Origin: Micromonospora andamanensis | GTDB lineage: Bacteria > Actinomycetota > Actinomycetes > Mycobacteriales > Micromonosporaceae | Length of the DNA: 38,361 nt | Assembly (NCBI RefSeq): GCF_016863495.1 | Contig: NZ_BOOZ01000030.1 | Coordinates: 1-38,361, forward strand | Direction of reading: 5' to 3' | Shown here: positions 1-9,830 of the stretch, in pieces | Layout: the number at the start of each line of letters is the position of its first letter | Position numbering within the stretch: the stretch's first letter is position 1 | Translations under genes and position numbers: made by a program | Notes under the pieces: generated by a model | What the model was told of the DNA's origin: nothing | Database searches by the model: none | The model's input: only the letters and a program-made list of their open reading frames with translations

Positions 1-1
1 T

Positions 2-688
2 GACCTACTGGACGCCCTGGAAGTGACCAGCCAGGAGATTCGCGCGGAGCTGACACAGCTCGCCCGGGAGAGCAAGCAACGCGGCTGGTGGAACCGCTAC
101 GGCCAGACCATCACCGGTCCATACGCCAGCTTCATCAGCTTCGAGCACGAAGCATCGGTTCTGCTGTGCTACGAGACCCTCGTGGTCAACGGCCTACTAC
201 AAACCGAAGCGTACGCCCGAGCGCTGAACGATCGAGCTACCTCGATCCAGGCAAGTGGGGATGCAGACCGTCAAGTCCAGATAAAGTTGACCAGACAGCA
301 ACGGCTGACCAGCGAAAACCCTCCCGAGCTGTGGATCATCCTCGACGAAGCGGTGCTGCGGCGGCCCTTTGGTGGCCCGTCCGTGATGCGGGAACAACTT
401 CAGTACCTCGCCGCCACCGCCGATGAGCTGCCACATGTCTCGATCCAGGTGCTCCCGCACCGCCAGGCGATCTTCCCAGGCATGATCGCTTCGTTCACCC
501 TCATGGAGTTCCCAGGCCCCGACACCAGCATCGTCTTCTCGGAAGGCTTGACGGGCGCGGTGCACGGGGAATCAGAGGAAGCCGTCCGCTGTACGATCAT
601 CTTCAACGAACTACGCGCCGCCGCCCTCAGCAAAAGGGATTCGATCAAAATGCTTCGGGGGGCGGCGCAGGTGATGGTTGAGCAGTGA
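2..688 (+). CDS. XRE-family regulator with DUF5753 domain, 5' end outside window
   Basis: The reading frame is open to the left edge (residues DLLDALE precede the first in-window GTG at 23), so this is the C-terminal part of a longer protein. The visible part matches the DUF5753 effector domain found behind an N-terminal Cro/C1 helix-turn-helix in actinobacterial regulators of the WhiJ type: an acidic FE.EA segment, a Y..LV.GLLQT.AYA motif near residues 50-65, then an LDEAVLRRP..G motif. The DNA-binding half is not visible. The stop overlaps the GTG of the DUF397 gene by 4 nt (GTGA), so the two are translationally coupled, as usual for this pair. In Streptomyces such pairs act in development or behave like toxin-antitoxin modules. 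The family call is firm; a role here is inferred. Confidence 0.88.
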   Translation, partial: DLLDALEVTSQEIRAELTQLARESKQRGWWNRYGQTITGPYASFISFEHEASVLLCYETLVVNGLLQTEAYARALNDRATSIQASGDADRQVQIKLTRQQRLTSENPPELWIILDEAVLRRPFGGPSVMREQLQYLAATADELPHVSIQVLPHRQAIFPGMIASFTLMEFPGPDTSIVFSEGLTGAVHGESEEAVRCTIIFNELRAAALSKRDSIKMLRGAAQVMVEQ

Positions 689-894
689 GGAGTCAGGCAT
701 TGACACCGCTCGGCACGACTTGGCGCACCAGCACCCGCAGCGGCACCCAGGGCCAGTGCATTGAGATTCGCTACATTGACGGCCGGGTTGAGGTTCGTGA
801 CAGCAAGGACCGAAGCGGCCCTTCCCTCGCCCTAACTCCCGAGAACTGGACGGTCTTCGTCACCTCTCTTGGCAAGAAAACAGGTCGAGCGTGA
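685..894 (+). CDS. DUF397 (BldB-like) small protein
   Basis: This 69-aa protein has the DUF397 layout: a W + TS.RSGTQG start, a Q-C-I-E-I core, a V-RDSKD motif around residues 36-42 and an ending with L.L.PE.W..FV. DUF397 proteins, including BldB of Streptomyces, are small partners encoded next to XRE-DUF5753 regulators. The GTG start overlaps the upstream stop by 4 nt. The gene converges on hsdS with only 13 nt between stop codons, so no separate terminator fits there. It may tune the upstream regulator, but no direct function can be read from the sequence. Confidence 0.88.
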   Translation: MRSQALTPLGTTWRTSTRSGTQGQCIEIRYIDGRVEVRDSKDRSGPSLALTPENWTVFVTSLGKKTGRA

Positions 895-907
895 CGATTG
901 CCCCAGC

Positions 908-2141
908 TTAAGCAACCGAAATCTCGGCACCATCGATAATGCTCTCCCCTTCGACCTCCTCCACCCGCAACTCTCCCGAGGTCAACTCCGGAAGCAGCAC
1001 ATTCCTTAGCGCTTTCAGTGACCGAGCCTCGCGGTACGCCGATTCTACCCGTTCATGCAAGACTGCCAATTTCCGAGAAAGCGACCGCTCCACCTCACGA
1101 TCGGGCACAGTAATAGTCAAGGATTTTATGTCGCTAAGACTGAGGTAGTCCGCCATATCGGTCTGACTCTTCATACCACGCGCTTGCCGCCGGAACTCTT
1201 CACCTCGAAACCAGGCAAACATAAAGTAACGGGAAAATGGGGAGGGATCAGCTAAACGGAAGAAGCACAGTTGCGGACTGTATACGAACTCGGGAGCATC
1301 CGCAGGAATGATACTGACCCTACCAACAGTGCCCTTTGTAGTCAGGACGACGTCCCCTACCCGTGAGACCTTATTGCCCATTGCGCCACGACGAGAGTCG
1401 CTAACATGGTCGATAAGAGATGGAGTCACGCGACCATCCTGTACCTCCGCAACTCTGAGGATAGGCAACCCGGGCTTCCCCAACTCCGGGCGCTTAGTAC
1501 GGTACCCATCTCCAAACTCCAGCACCCCTTGGTGCGACAACTCAGCAAAAGTCGTGGTGGAGCCGGTCGCGCTGCTGCCAATTATGGAGGCGAAGGTAGC
1601 ATCCATCAATTGGAGAGCAGTTTCGGCGATTTGGATATTCAGTGAAGCCTTCTCGTCTAGGACTCCCAACACACGCGCGGCCGCCCGTTGAACCGCCAAG
1701 CCCGGTAGGCGAATTGGCCACGCCGGAAGCTCATTCAGCGGGATGCGTTCGACCGTCGCTCCATGTACGGCGTTCCGGCGAATAGTTTCCTGAAACTCAG
1801 AACCAAGAAACGCATAGAGCAAAAATTGAGGATCGACGCCAGCACGCGGACGGAGAATTGCCATCCGCCTGCCCAAGCAGGCCCGAACCCCCCGAGGCAT
1901 CAGCGCTGCGGCACCAAGGCGAGTCTCGTAGGAGAACAGCACATCGCCCTCCTGAGGCGTAACTCGTCGAGTCCATTTGAAGAAATCGTCATCCGAAAGA
2001 TGTGCGGACTCGCGCAGATCAAGACGTCCATCAATCAGACTTGAAATACTAAGAAACCATGGGCCTGAGGACGTCTTCGTTGGTGTCGCATGAGGGCCAT
2101 CAAACACATCGGCGACATCTCGAATCTGAAAGTACTTCCAC

Positions 2142-2149
<8 letters not shown>
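908..2149 (-). CDS. hsdS: Type I restriction-modification specificity subunit HsdS
   Basis: The 413-aa product has the two-repeat architecture of HsdS. TRD1 (about 1-165) begins KYFQIRDVADVFDGP, a central conserved helix (about 175-205) contains VLGVLDEKASLN, TRD2 starts near 220 with LEFGDGYRTKRPEL, and a terminal helix ends in ALRNVLLPELTSGEL. It should select the DNA target for HsdM. I chose the ATG at 2149 because a GGGGAAAG ribosome site sits just upstream and the start overlaps the hsdM stop by 8 nt; the longer frame to 2203 would run deep into hsdM. Base composition is visibly AT-richer than the flanks, with rare codons (ATA, AAA) and one TTA leucine codon at 1253-1255 (residue 299). 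These point to horizontal acquisition and possible bldA control. Confidence 0.93.
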
Positions 2150-3743
<1,594 letters not shown>

Positions 3744-3749
3744 TGACTC

Positions 3750-5864
3750 CTAGCTTCCTTCCTCGCTGACGCCGTCGTTGTCGACGATGACCCTGAGCGC
3801 ACCTTCGGCCACGCCCGCCACCAGGGCGGCCTGGATCCTTTCGATCGCGGCCAGGTGCTCGGCTGCGCCACGACGACTCTCCTCGATCGTCGCCAAGACC
3901 TCATCGAGCCGGACGACCTCCCCGGTTTTAAGGCGCGGCAGCACCAATCTAGTGAGGTCCACTCGCCGGACGAGTGAGCCGGTAGCCCGGCCGGCGTTGC
4001 GTGGCGCTGTCAGTAGCGCGGCCAGCACCCGAGGTGTCATCCCCGGATGCTCCCTCGGTCGCCCTTGAGCATCTGGCCGGCCTTGCTGGTAGTCGACGAA
4101 CCCGGGGATACGTATCACCTGGGCCGGGCTTTGCACAATGCTGCCGCCTGCCTCGTCCACCATCGCTCTGATCTTGTCGGCAGCGAGGACGACGACGTCG
4201 CCGGCATAGGTGACCTCCGCGGCGTCGCTGAGGTCAAGTGTGCCGATCGATCGGCTTCCCACCGCGACGGCACCCGTCAGCTCGGCGACGCCGATGATCG
4301 GGAGACCGGTCGGATCGTTTGTGCGAATTCGACTGTCGTCCGCCTTGCGACCGGGCAAAACCGTGAACAGTTCCCCGACCGTGCGGTATCCACGCGTCTG
4401 TGGTTCGACAGGGAGGTCCGCAAGCTCTGGTTCGAACCGGTGTAAAGCGATTTGCGCCTCGCGTAGCCGTGCCAGTTCGAAGGCCGCGGGTCGCAAGTCC
4501 GTCAGCCGGTCCGCCGGCACCAGGGACCTTCTCGGCTGCCCCCGGCAGGTGAATGCCGCCGGGGCAGCATCAGGCATGCTAAGCCACCCGGCGACCTCGG
4601 CGACCCAACCCTCGACGCCCGTGGCCGTGTACCGATCGGCATCGCAGAACAGCACGTCGTCGAGTTGGCGGTGCTCCCCCGGCTGACTTCCGTAGACGAG
4701 CAGCGCGAACTCCACGCCAACACGGAACGAATGGAGCCGGCGAGGAAGTTGGATCACGGCCCGCAAGGTGCCATCGACCGCCAGCGGATGCAGCCCGCCC
4801 GGACGGGTCGGCGTGCTGCGGAGCGCTGCCAGCGGCACGAGCAGGAACGCCCGCCCACCGGGGCGTAGGAAACGCACGGCGGCCTCGGCCCACGGGGAGA
4901 GTTCCGCCGCGAGCGGGACACCGTTCGTGCGCCGATCGAGCGGGTTGAACGGCGGGTCGACCACTACCACGTCGGCAACTGCCGACAAACCGTCGAGCAG
5001 GGCGTCGACGCCTCGCACCTCGGCCGGCAGGCCATGACAGATCAGCCGGCACCGAAGTAGGTCAGCCTTTGCCTCATCAACGTCGGCCGCCTGGACCTTC
5101 GCCGGTGTCACCACTCCCGCCACCCTCAGCAGCAGCGAGCCGAGCCCCGCTGCCGGGTCAAGCAGGGTGAGCCCTGCCATCGGCCCCACCAATGCCGCGA
5201 CGAGGTCGGAGACGACCTCGGGTGTGGCGTTCTGTCGGTTGGCCGAGCCCAGACGGTCGGCCTGACTCAGCAGGCGCTCGACTGCACGTGCGCCGCCGGC
5301 TGAGAGAACAAGGGCGTTGACCACATCGAGTAGTCGCTCAATACCGTCTGGCAACTCCCGCAAGCTTCGGGCTAGGGCTTGGGCCTCACCCGAACGCCCC
5401 GAATTCGCGACGTGCCGAATGCCATCAGGTACACCATCCAAAGTCAACGGCTCGCCTGCCAGCACGCGCAGCGCGGTCAGTGCCAGCGCAACGGCCAACA
5501 GCCGGTCACCATGCAGGGTGTCCCTAAGGGCACCCAGCGACCGCAGCTCAAGGCCGCGCCGAAAGACATCACCGTACGTCGCTAGCCGCTCACCATCGCC
5601 GCCCGCCAGCAGAGTCGGAGGCAACGGGCGCGCGTCCAGCCAGCGAGCGATCTCCGCCGAGTCGAAGAGCGCCGACTGGCCCTCCTCCCGCACCGCATTG
5701 GGAAAGTCGGGATGACGGCGACGCCAGTTGCTGACCGTCGGGCGGCGCACCTCGGCGAACTCCGCTATCTCTGTCATCGTTACGAGCTGCGTGACAGTCC
5801 TCTCCGCTCGGTCCATCTGCATCATCGCCACTTCACGGACAACATTCCCGTCGGTCTCGCTCAC
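3750..5864 (-). CDS. HTH / N6-adenine methylase / HsdS-like fusion protein
   Basis: The 704-aa protein has three recognisable parts. Residues 24-78 form a MerR/AlpA-like helix-turn-helix (MTEIAEFAEVRRPTVSNWRR). Residues about 205-410 form an N6-methylase core with NRQNATPEVVSDL in place of GEYFTP, a degenerate motif I DPAAGLGSLLL at 236-246 (usual DP.CGSGG) and motif IV DPPF at 303-306. Residues about 490-690 resemble one HsdS half: a GYRTVGELFTVLPGR opening, a TRD-like segment and a terminal helix ending near LAAIERIQAALVAGV. The GTG start at 5864 overlaps the upstream abi stop by 4 nt (GTGA). One TTA codon lies at 4443-4445 (Leu474). It may be a self-specific methylase, a modification-sensing regulator, or a scaffold for the hsdM/hsdS products downstream. 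Activity is uncertain because of the altered motif I. Confidence 0.85.
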   Translation of the reverse strand: MSETDGNVVREVAMMQMDRAERTVTQLVTMTEIAEFAEVRRPTVSNWRRRHPDFPNAVREEGQSALFDSAEIARWLDARPLPPTLLAGGDGERLATYGDVFRRGLELRSLGALRDTLHGDRLLAVALALTALRVLAGEPLTLDGVPDGIRHVANSGRSGEAQALARSLRELPDGIERLLDVVNALVLSAGGARAVERLLSQADRLGSANRQNATPEVVSDLVAALVGPMAGLTLLDPAAGLGSLLLRVAGVVTPAKVQAADVDEAKADLLRCRLICHGLPAEVRGVDALLDGLSAVADVVVVDPPFNPLDRRTNGVPLAAELSPWAEAAVRFLRPGGRAFLLVPLAALRSTPTRPGGLHPLAVDGTLRAVIQLPRRLHSFRVGVEFALLVYGSQPGEHRQLDDVLFCDADRYTATGVEGWVAEVAGWLSMPDAAPAAFTCRGQPRRSLVPADRLTDLRPAAFELARLREAQIALHRFEPELADLPVEPQTRGYRTVGELFTVLPGRKADDSRIRTNDPTGLPIIGVAELTGAVAVGSRSIGTLDLSDAAEVTYAGDVVVLAADKIRAMVDEAGGSIVQSPAQVIRIPGFVDYQQGRPDAQGRPREHPGMTPRVLAALLTAPRNAGRATGSLVRRVDLTRLVLPRLKTGEVVRLDEVLATIEESRRGAAEHLAAIERIQAALVAGVAEGALRVIVDNDGVSEEGS

Positions 5865-6499
5865 AGCTCCGGCCTCCGAGCAAGCTCCTCAGGGACCCGA
5901 TCGTTCGCCCTGACCGTCTTGGCCGCGAAGGACGAGACGTAGCCCATGACCGAGAAGATCTTGTTGTTGTCCTCCGCAAGATGCCGGTGGTGGATCGGCT
6001 CATGGTGGGCCATCCGGTTACGCAACCGGTTGAGGTGGTGAAGATCAGCGTGCAATGGCCCACGCGGGCCTCGGTACTCGGGGAACGCATGCCGGAGAGC
6101 CGGCCGCCAGAGGGACATCTCGTACTCTCGGCCTAGCAGCGCGGCCCAGAAGCCGAAGCTCAGTTCGGCCAGCACGTGACCGGTCTGGAGGGTGGCCTGG
6201 CGAGATCTGCAAGCGTGGAGAGCTCTCTGTACACGGGCCGCCTCTGGCGGCTTGAGCGGCAGAACTCCGGGGCACCACCAATCCGCACGGCTAGTCATGT
6301 GAGTGAGGGCTGCGGCCATGGAGTTCCGCAAGATCGGCTCCAGGAACGGAAGGTGCGCCTGCAGCGCCTTCGTGATGTCGATGTTCCAGTAGTAAAGGCG
6401 GATCGCCGACACCGGGTTGCCGGCACACCGCCTGAGGTAAGGCGCCATCCGCTCCGCGGAGAGTAGACCAATCAGCCGACGCGCCTCATCCTCGTCCAT
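5861..6499 (-). CDS. Abi-family HEPN protein (Abi_2/AbiD-F-like), putative abortive-infection ribonuclease
   Basis: The 212-aa product fits the Abi-like family. Near the N-terminus is RLYYWNIDITKALQAHLPFL followed by EPILRNSMAAAL; near the C-terminus is LRNRMAHHEPI. The latter includes the R-x4-H HEPN signature (R160 to H165) typical of metal-independent RNases. The ATG at 6499 is chosen over the upstream in-frame ATG at 6694 because AAGGGGAT stands 6-7 nt before it and the extra 65 residues look noncoding. It is the first gene of the four-gene minus-strand operon and overlaps the methylase-fusion gene by 4 nt. Coupling of a HEPN RNase to a methylase suggests an effector kept in check by, or triggered through, DNA-modification state; that link is inference. 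Confidence 0.82.
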   Translation of the reverse strand: MDEDEARRLIGLLSAERMAPYLRRCAGNPVSAIRLYYWNIDITKALQAHLPFLEPILRNSMAAALTHMTSRADWWCPGVLPLKPPEAARVQRALHACRSRQATLQTGHVLAELSFGFWAALLGREYEMSLWRPALRHAFPEYRGPRGPLHADLHHLNRLRNRMAHHEPIHHRHLAEDNNKIFSVMGYVSSFAAKTVRANDRVPEELARRPEL

Positions 6500-6776
6500 C
6501 ACGATCCCCTTCCGATGACCCCAGCGATGCGGTACTCTCGGTGCGTAGACCCCGGGTGTGGCCTCTGATATCAAGCCCCCCGGGGTAAGCCATTTTTGGC
6601 GCACGGTTGTATCGCGGCAGCCGGGTCCCGGCGGCGATTGCGACAGATCTTCCTTCCGCACCACAAGAGTGACAGACGCCCCTAGGTCATGCAAGGCCCA
6701 AAGCCGAACGACTCTTGATAAGCCCCCTTATCAGTATGGCCTAGGTTGCCTGTGCCGCTCAGGTAGGCGGTGAAGG
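6500..6776. other. Noncoding stretch between the abi operon and the GGDEF-EAL gene
   Basis: No credible gene is seen in this 277-bp gap. It should hold the promoter of the minus-strand abi operon and the 3' end of the GGDEF-EAL transcript. On the minus strand a TTGATA hexamer lies at about 6573, but no clear -10 partner follows at a good distance. A perfect 7-bp inverted repeat at 6716-6733 is listed separately. No tRNA, integrase or direct repeat marking an island edge is visible. Confidence 0.5.
6716..6733. repeat. Inverted repeat TGATAAG-N4-CTTATCA
   Basis: Perfect 7-bp arms (6716-6722 and 6727-6733) flank four cytosines. The site is unusually AT-rich for this genome and lies between the GGDEF-EAL stop and the abi operon. 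It has no T-tract, so an operator for the defence operon is as likely as a terminator. No function is proven. Confidence 0.5.
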
Positions 6777-9308
6777 TCAGGAGGCGCCGTCGGCGCGGAG
6801 GGGGAGGACGTTGTTGGGGGCGGTGTCGCGGAGCGACCCGAGGACGGCGGCGATCTTGTCGGCGGGCATCGGCTTGAAGAAGTGGTAGCCCTGGGCGGCG
6901 GTGCAGCCCAGCTCGACGAGCGCCGAACGCTGCGCGGCCGTCTCCACCCCCTCGGCCACCACCCGCAGGCCCAACTGGTGGGCCAACCCGACGGTGCTGC
7001 GTACGATGGCCGCCGCTTCCGGTGAGTCGGCCATCTGGAGTACGAAGGAGCGGTCCACCTTCAATTCGTCCACAGTGACCCGGGCGAGGAACGCCAGGGA
7101 CGAGAAGCCGGTGCCGAAGTCGTCCACAGCCAACTGCACGCCCATCGACCGCAACGTGGAGAGCACCTGGTCGATGACCTCCAGTTCGCTCATCACCACC
7201 GTCTCGGTGATCTCCAGGACCAGCCGGTCCGCCGGCACCTGGTGCCGACGCAGCGCCTCGGCGATCTCCGCCGGCAGCCGGGGATCCAGCAGGCTGCGCG
7301 CGGAGAGGTTCACCGAGATGGGAACGTCCAGGCCCTCCCGGGCCCAACCGGCGGCCACGGCCAGCGCCTTGTCCAGCACGTAGCGGGTGAAGGCACCGAG
7401 CTGCTCGCTGTTCTCCACCGGCCGGATGAAGTCGGCGGGCCCCAGCCAGCCCCGCCGTGGATGCCGCCAACGGATCAACGCCTCCACGCCTGTCGGTGCT
7501 CCGGTGACCAGGTCCACAGCCGGCTGCAACACGAGCACCAGCTGGTCGTCGGCCTGCAACGCCTCCCGCAGCTCGGCGAGCAGGGCGAGCTGATCGGTGC
7601 TGGCCGCGTCGCGTGAGCTGTCGTACGCGGCCACGCTGACGCCACCGGACTTGGCCTGGTACATCGCGATGTCGGCCCGGCGCAGCAGCTCGGTCAGATC
7701 GGCGGTACCGGCTGGGGCCACCACCACCCCGACGGACACCTCTACGGACATCCGCACCCCGGCCACCTCGGTGGGCGCGGCCAGCCGCTCGGCGATGTCC
7801 CGGGCCTGGCGCAGCGCGTACGCCATGGGTGCGGCGCGGTCACCGACCACCGGGACCGAACTCAGCAGCAGGGCGAACTCGTCGCCACCGAGGCGGGCCA
7901 GCAGGTCGCCCGCGCGGGCCAGGGAGCCCAACCGGTTCGCGGTCAACCGCAGCAACTGGTCGCCGGCAGCGTGCCCGAGGGTGTCGTTGACCTCCTTGAA
8001 CTGGTCGATGTCCAGCAGCAGCAGGGCGACGGGATGGTCATGGGCCAACTGCCGCAACGCCTGGTCGCCCTTGCCGAGCATCGCCGCCCGGTTGGCCAGG
8101 CCGGTCAGCGGGTCGTGCACCGCCTCGTAGGACGAGCGGGCGGTGACCAGGCGCAGTTCCCGGTGGGTGGCGGCATCGTGCAGTGCCGCCGCGAGGGTGT
8201 CGGCGAAGGCAGCGTGGGCGTCGCGTTCTCGCCCGGTGGGTGGCGCGGTACGGGGGAACCGCACCCGCAGGCGGCCGACCCGGGTCTCACCGACCGACAG
8301 GTCACGGACCAGCTCCCCCGGTTCGGGCTCGTCATCGCCGGGCGGGGCGATTTCCCGGTCGACGACCTGACCGCCGGGGTCGCCCCGGTAGCGGCGCCAC
8401 CGTCCGTCGCCTCGGGCCACCTCGACGTCGACCGTCTCGGCCTCGAACAGCGCCAGCGCCCCGGTGACACCCGCCGTGGCGACGCCCCGCTCGTCGAGTT
8501 GGTTCAGCGCGTTCGTGGCCTCGGCGAGGGATCGCCACGTACGCCGATCGCGGTCCTCCCGCAGCCGTTGCCGGTAGGTCTGCTGCAACAGCCACAGCGG
8601 AGCGGGCAGCAACAGCAGCCAGCGTGGGTCGATCTCGATCAGCACCACCACCAGCAGGCCGACCACCACGTTGCCGACGAACATCAGCAGCTTGCCGCGG
8701 AGCGCGGCGAGCAGTGGACGCCCGATCGGCATGCCGTGCCGCAGTGCCAGCATCATCCCGCCGAGCCCGGCGCCGGCCAGCAGGTAGGCGGTAGCACCGG
8801 CGGCCACCGCGAGCGCGAGAGACGGGGTCGGCGTGGCAAGCATCGGCGGGCCCAGGGCTGTGGTGACCGCCACCGCCAGCGCGGTTGCGGCGGTCTGCGT
8901 GCCCGCGACGCGGAGCACGTCGGCTGTGGTTCGGCCCTCGTCCACGGCGGAGAGTGCCGTCCAGGCGAGCGTGACGCCGAGCAGCGCGGCCGCCGGCAGC
9001 CAGCCGGGGGGTACCAGATAGAGACAGACGATAAGCGCGGCTTCGGCCCAGGTGACGTTGACCACGCCGGCTGCGGCGCGGAATCGCAGCCGGGCCAGTT
9101 GGGACAGGGCGAAGAGGGCGACCGCGAGACCGAACCGGGCGGGCCCGCCGAGCTGGTCGTCCGCCGGCAACCCGACCGGCAGGCTCAGCCCCACTACCGC
9201 TGTGACGAGCGCGGTGCCCACGAGGACGGCGGTGAGCAGATGCAACCCGATCGACGTGCCACGGCCCGGGGGCCGGTCGAGCAGTTGACCGGCCCTGCCG
9301 GAGGTCAC
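6777..9308 (-). CDS. Membrane-bound GGDEF-EAL bifunctional diguanylate cyclase/phosphodiesterase
   Basis: The 843-aa protein could both make and break the second messenger cyclic di-GMP. The N-terminal quarter (about 20-245) holds several hydrophobic segments with arginine-rich ends, giving a multi-pass membrane sensor. A linker (about 250-400) resembles a degenerate sensory domain. The cyclase has an intact GGDEF at 474-478, and an RAGD inhibitory I-site five residues before it, so product inhibition is likely. The phosphodiesterase has EAL at 609-611 and the other catalytic signatures (VNLSARS, EITETVV, DDFGTGFSSL, KVDRSF, AEGVE, QGYHFFKP). The GTG start at 9308 follows a GGGAGGGGG ribosome site. 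It lies 177 nt downstream of the small membrane-protein gene on the same strand. I looked for a cyclic di-GMP riboswitch in that gap and saw none. Confidence 0.95.
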   Translation of the reverse strand: MTSGRAGQLLDRPPGRGTSIGLHLLTAVLVGTALVTAVVGLSLPVGLPADDQLGGPARFGLAVALFALSQLARLRFRAAAGVVNVTWAEAALIVCLYLVPPGWLPAAALLGVTLAWTALSAVDEGRTTADVLRVAGTQTAATALAVAVTTALGPPMLATPTPSLALAVAAGATAYLLAGAGLGGMMLALRHGMPIGRPLLAALRGKLLMFVGNVVVGLLVVVLIEIDPRWLLLLPAPLWLLQQTYRQRLREDRDRRTWRSLAEATNALNQLDERGVATAGVTGALALFEAETVDVEVARGDGRWRRYRGDPGGQVVDREIAPPGDDEPEPGELVRDLSVGETRVGRLRVRFPRTAPPTGRERDAHAAFADTLAAALHDAATHRELRLVTARSSYEAVHDPLTGLANRAAMLGKGDQALRQLAHDHPVALLLLDIDQFKEVNDTLGHAAGDQLLRLTANRLGSLARAGDLLARLGGDEFALLLSSVPVVGDRAAPMAYALRQARDIAERLAAPTEVAGVRMSVEVSVGVVVAPAGTADLTELLRRADIAMYQAKSGGVSVAAYDSSRDAASTDQLALLAELREALQADDQLVLVLQPAVDLVTGAPTGVEALIRWRHPRRGWLGPADFIRPVENSEQLGAFTRYVLDKALAVAAGWAREGLDVPISVNLSARSLLDPRLPAEIAEALRRHQVPADRLVLEITETVVMSELEVIDQVLSTLRSMGVQLAVDDFGTGFSSLAFLARVTVDELKVDRSFVLQMADSPEAAAIVRSTVGLAHQLGLRVVAEGVETAAQRSALVELGCTAAQGYHFFKPMPADKIAAVLGSLRDTAPNNVLPLRADGAS

Positions 9309-9485
9309 CGACCCCCTCCCGCCGGCCCGGAACAGGCCACGCGGCGGGCGGACATGACAGCGGTGGTCATCAGCGCCCCCTCCCGCGCAGCTTGAGGACT
9401 TCTGGTCCCCCCGGCGGAAGGCTAAGCCAAACCCGATGGCCGCAACAGGGGTCGACCATCCGGTTCGGCGTGAATCATGCTCCGA

Positions 9486-9782
9486 TCAGCCCTCGCGGTG
9501 CTGCTGGTGCCCGTTGGGGGCGTCTGTGGATGAATCCTCCGTCACGATCCCACCTGTCGGATCACCGACCGAGCGATCCATCGGCTCCGTGCCCGGTGCG
9601 GTGGGCTCCTGGCCGGGGAAACGGTCCGGGAGCCGGCGCAGCCGGGCGTTCATGTTCCGGATCAGCAGTACGGTCGCGGCACCGAGGACGAGGATGAGGA
9701 ACAGCCCCATCGGCCCGGCCAGACCACCCGTGCGGGTGTCCCCGAAATTGTTCTGGGCGAGCACCTGGACAGCGGTCAGCAT
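9486..9782 (-). CDS. Small single-pass membrane protein
   Basis: The 98-aa protein has a short periplasm-facing N-terminus, one strong transmembrane helix (about residues 25-42, GPMGLFLILVLGAATVLLI) and a basic then acidic, proline-rich cytosolic tail. The ATG at 9782 is preceded by GGAGGA at 5 nt. The gene starts 48 nt after the mca stop on the same strand, matching the small conserved gene next to mca in mycobacteria (Rv1083 position). The function is unknown, and no enzymatic motif is present. Confidence 0.8.
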   Translation of the reverse strand: MLTAVQVLAQNNFGDTRTGGLAGPMGLFLILVLGAATVLLIRNMNARLRRLPDRFPGQEPTAPGTEPMDRSVGDPTGGIVTEDSSTDAPNGHQQHREG

Positions 9783-9830
9783 GGGATTCCTCCGGTTCGC
9801 GGTGTGCGCCCAGGGTAGCCCGGTGCCCGC

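Noticed and set aside
7971..9395. 474-aa plus-strand frame opposite the GGDEF-EAL gene
   Set aside because: Glutamine/glycine/arginine-rich with no family features; antisense of a well-supported gene.
9309..9485. Cyclic di-GMP riboswitch upstream of the GGDEF-EAL gene
   Set aside because: Neither strand shows the conserved GEMM core; only GC-rich sequence is seen.
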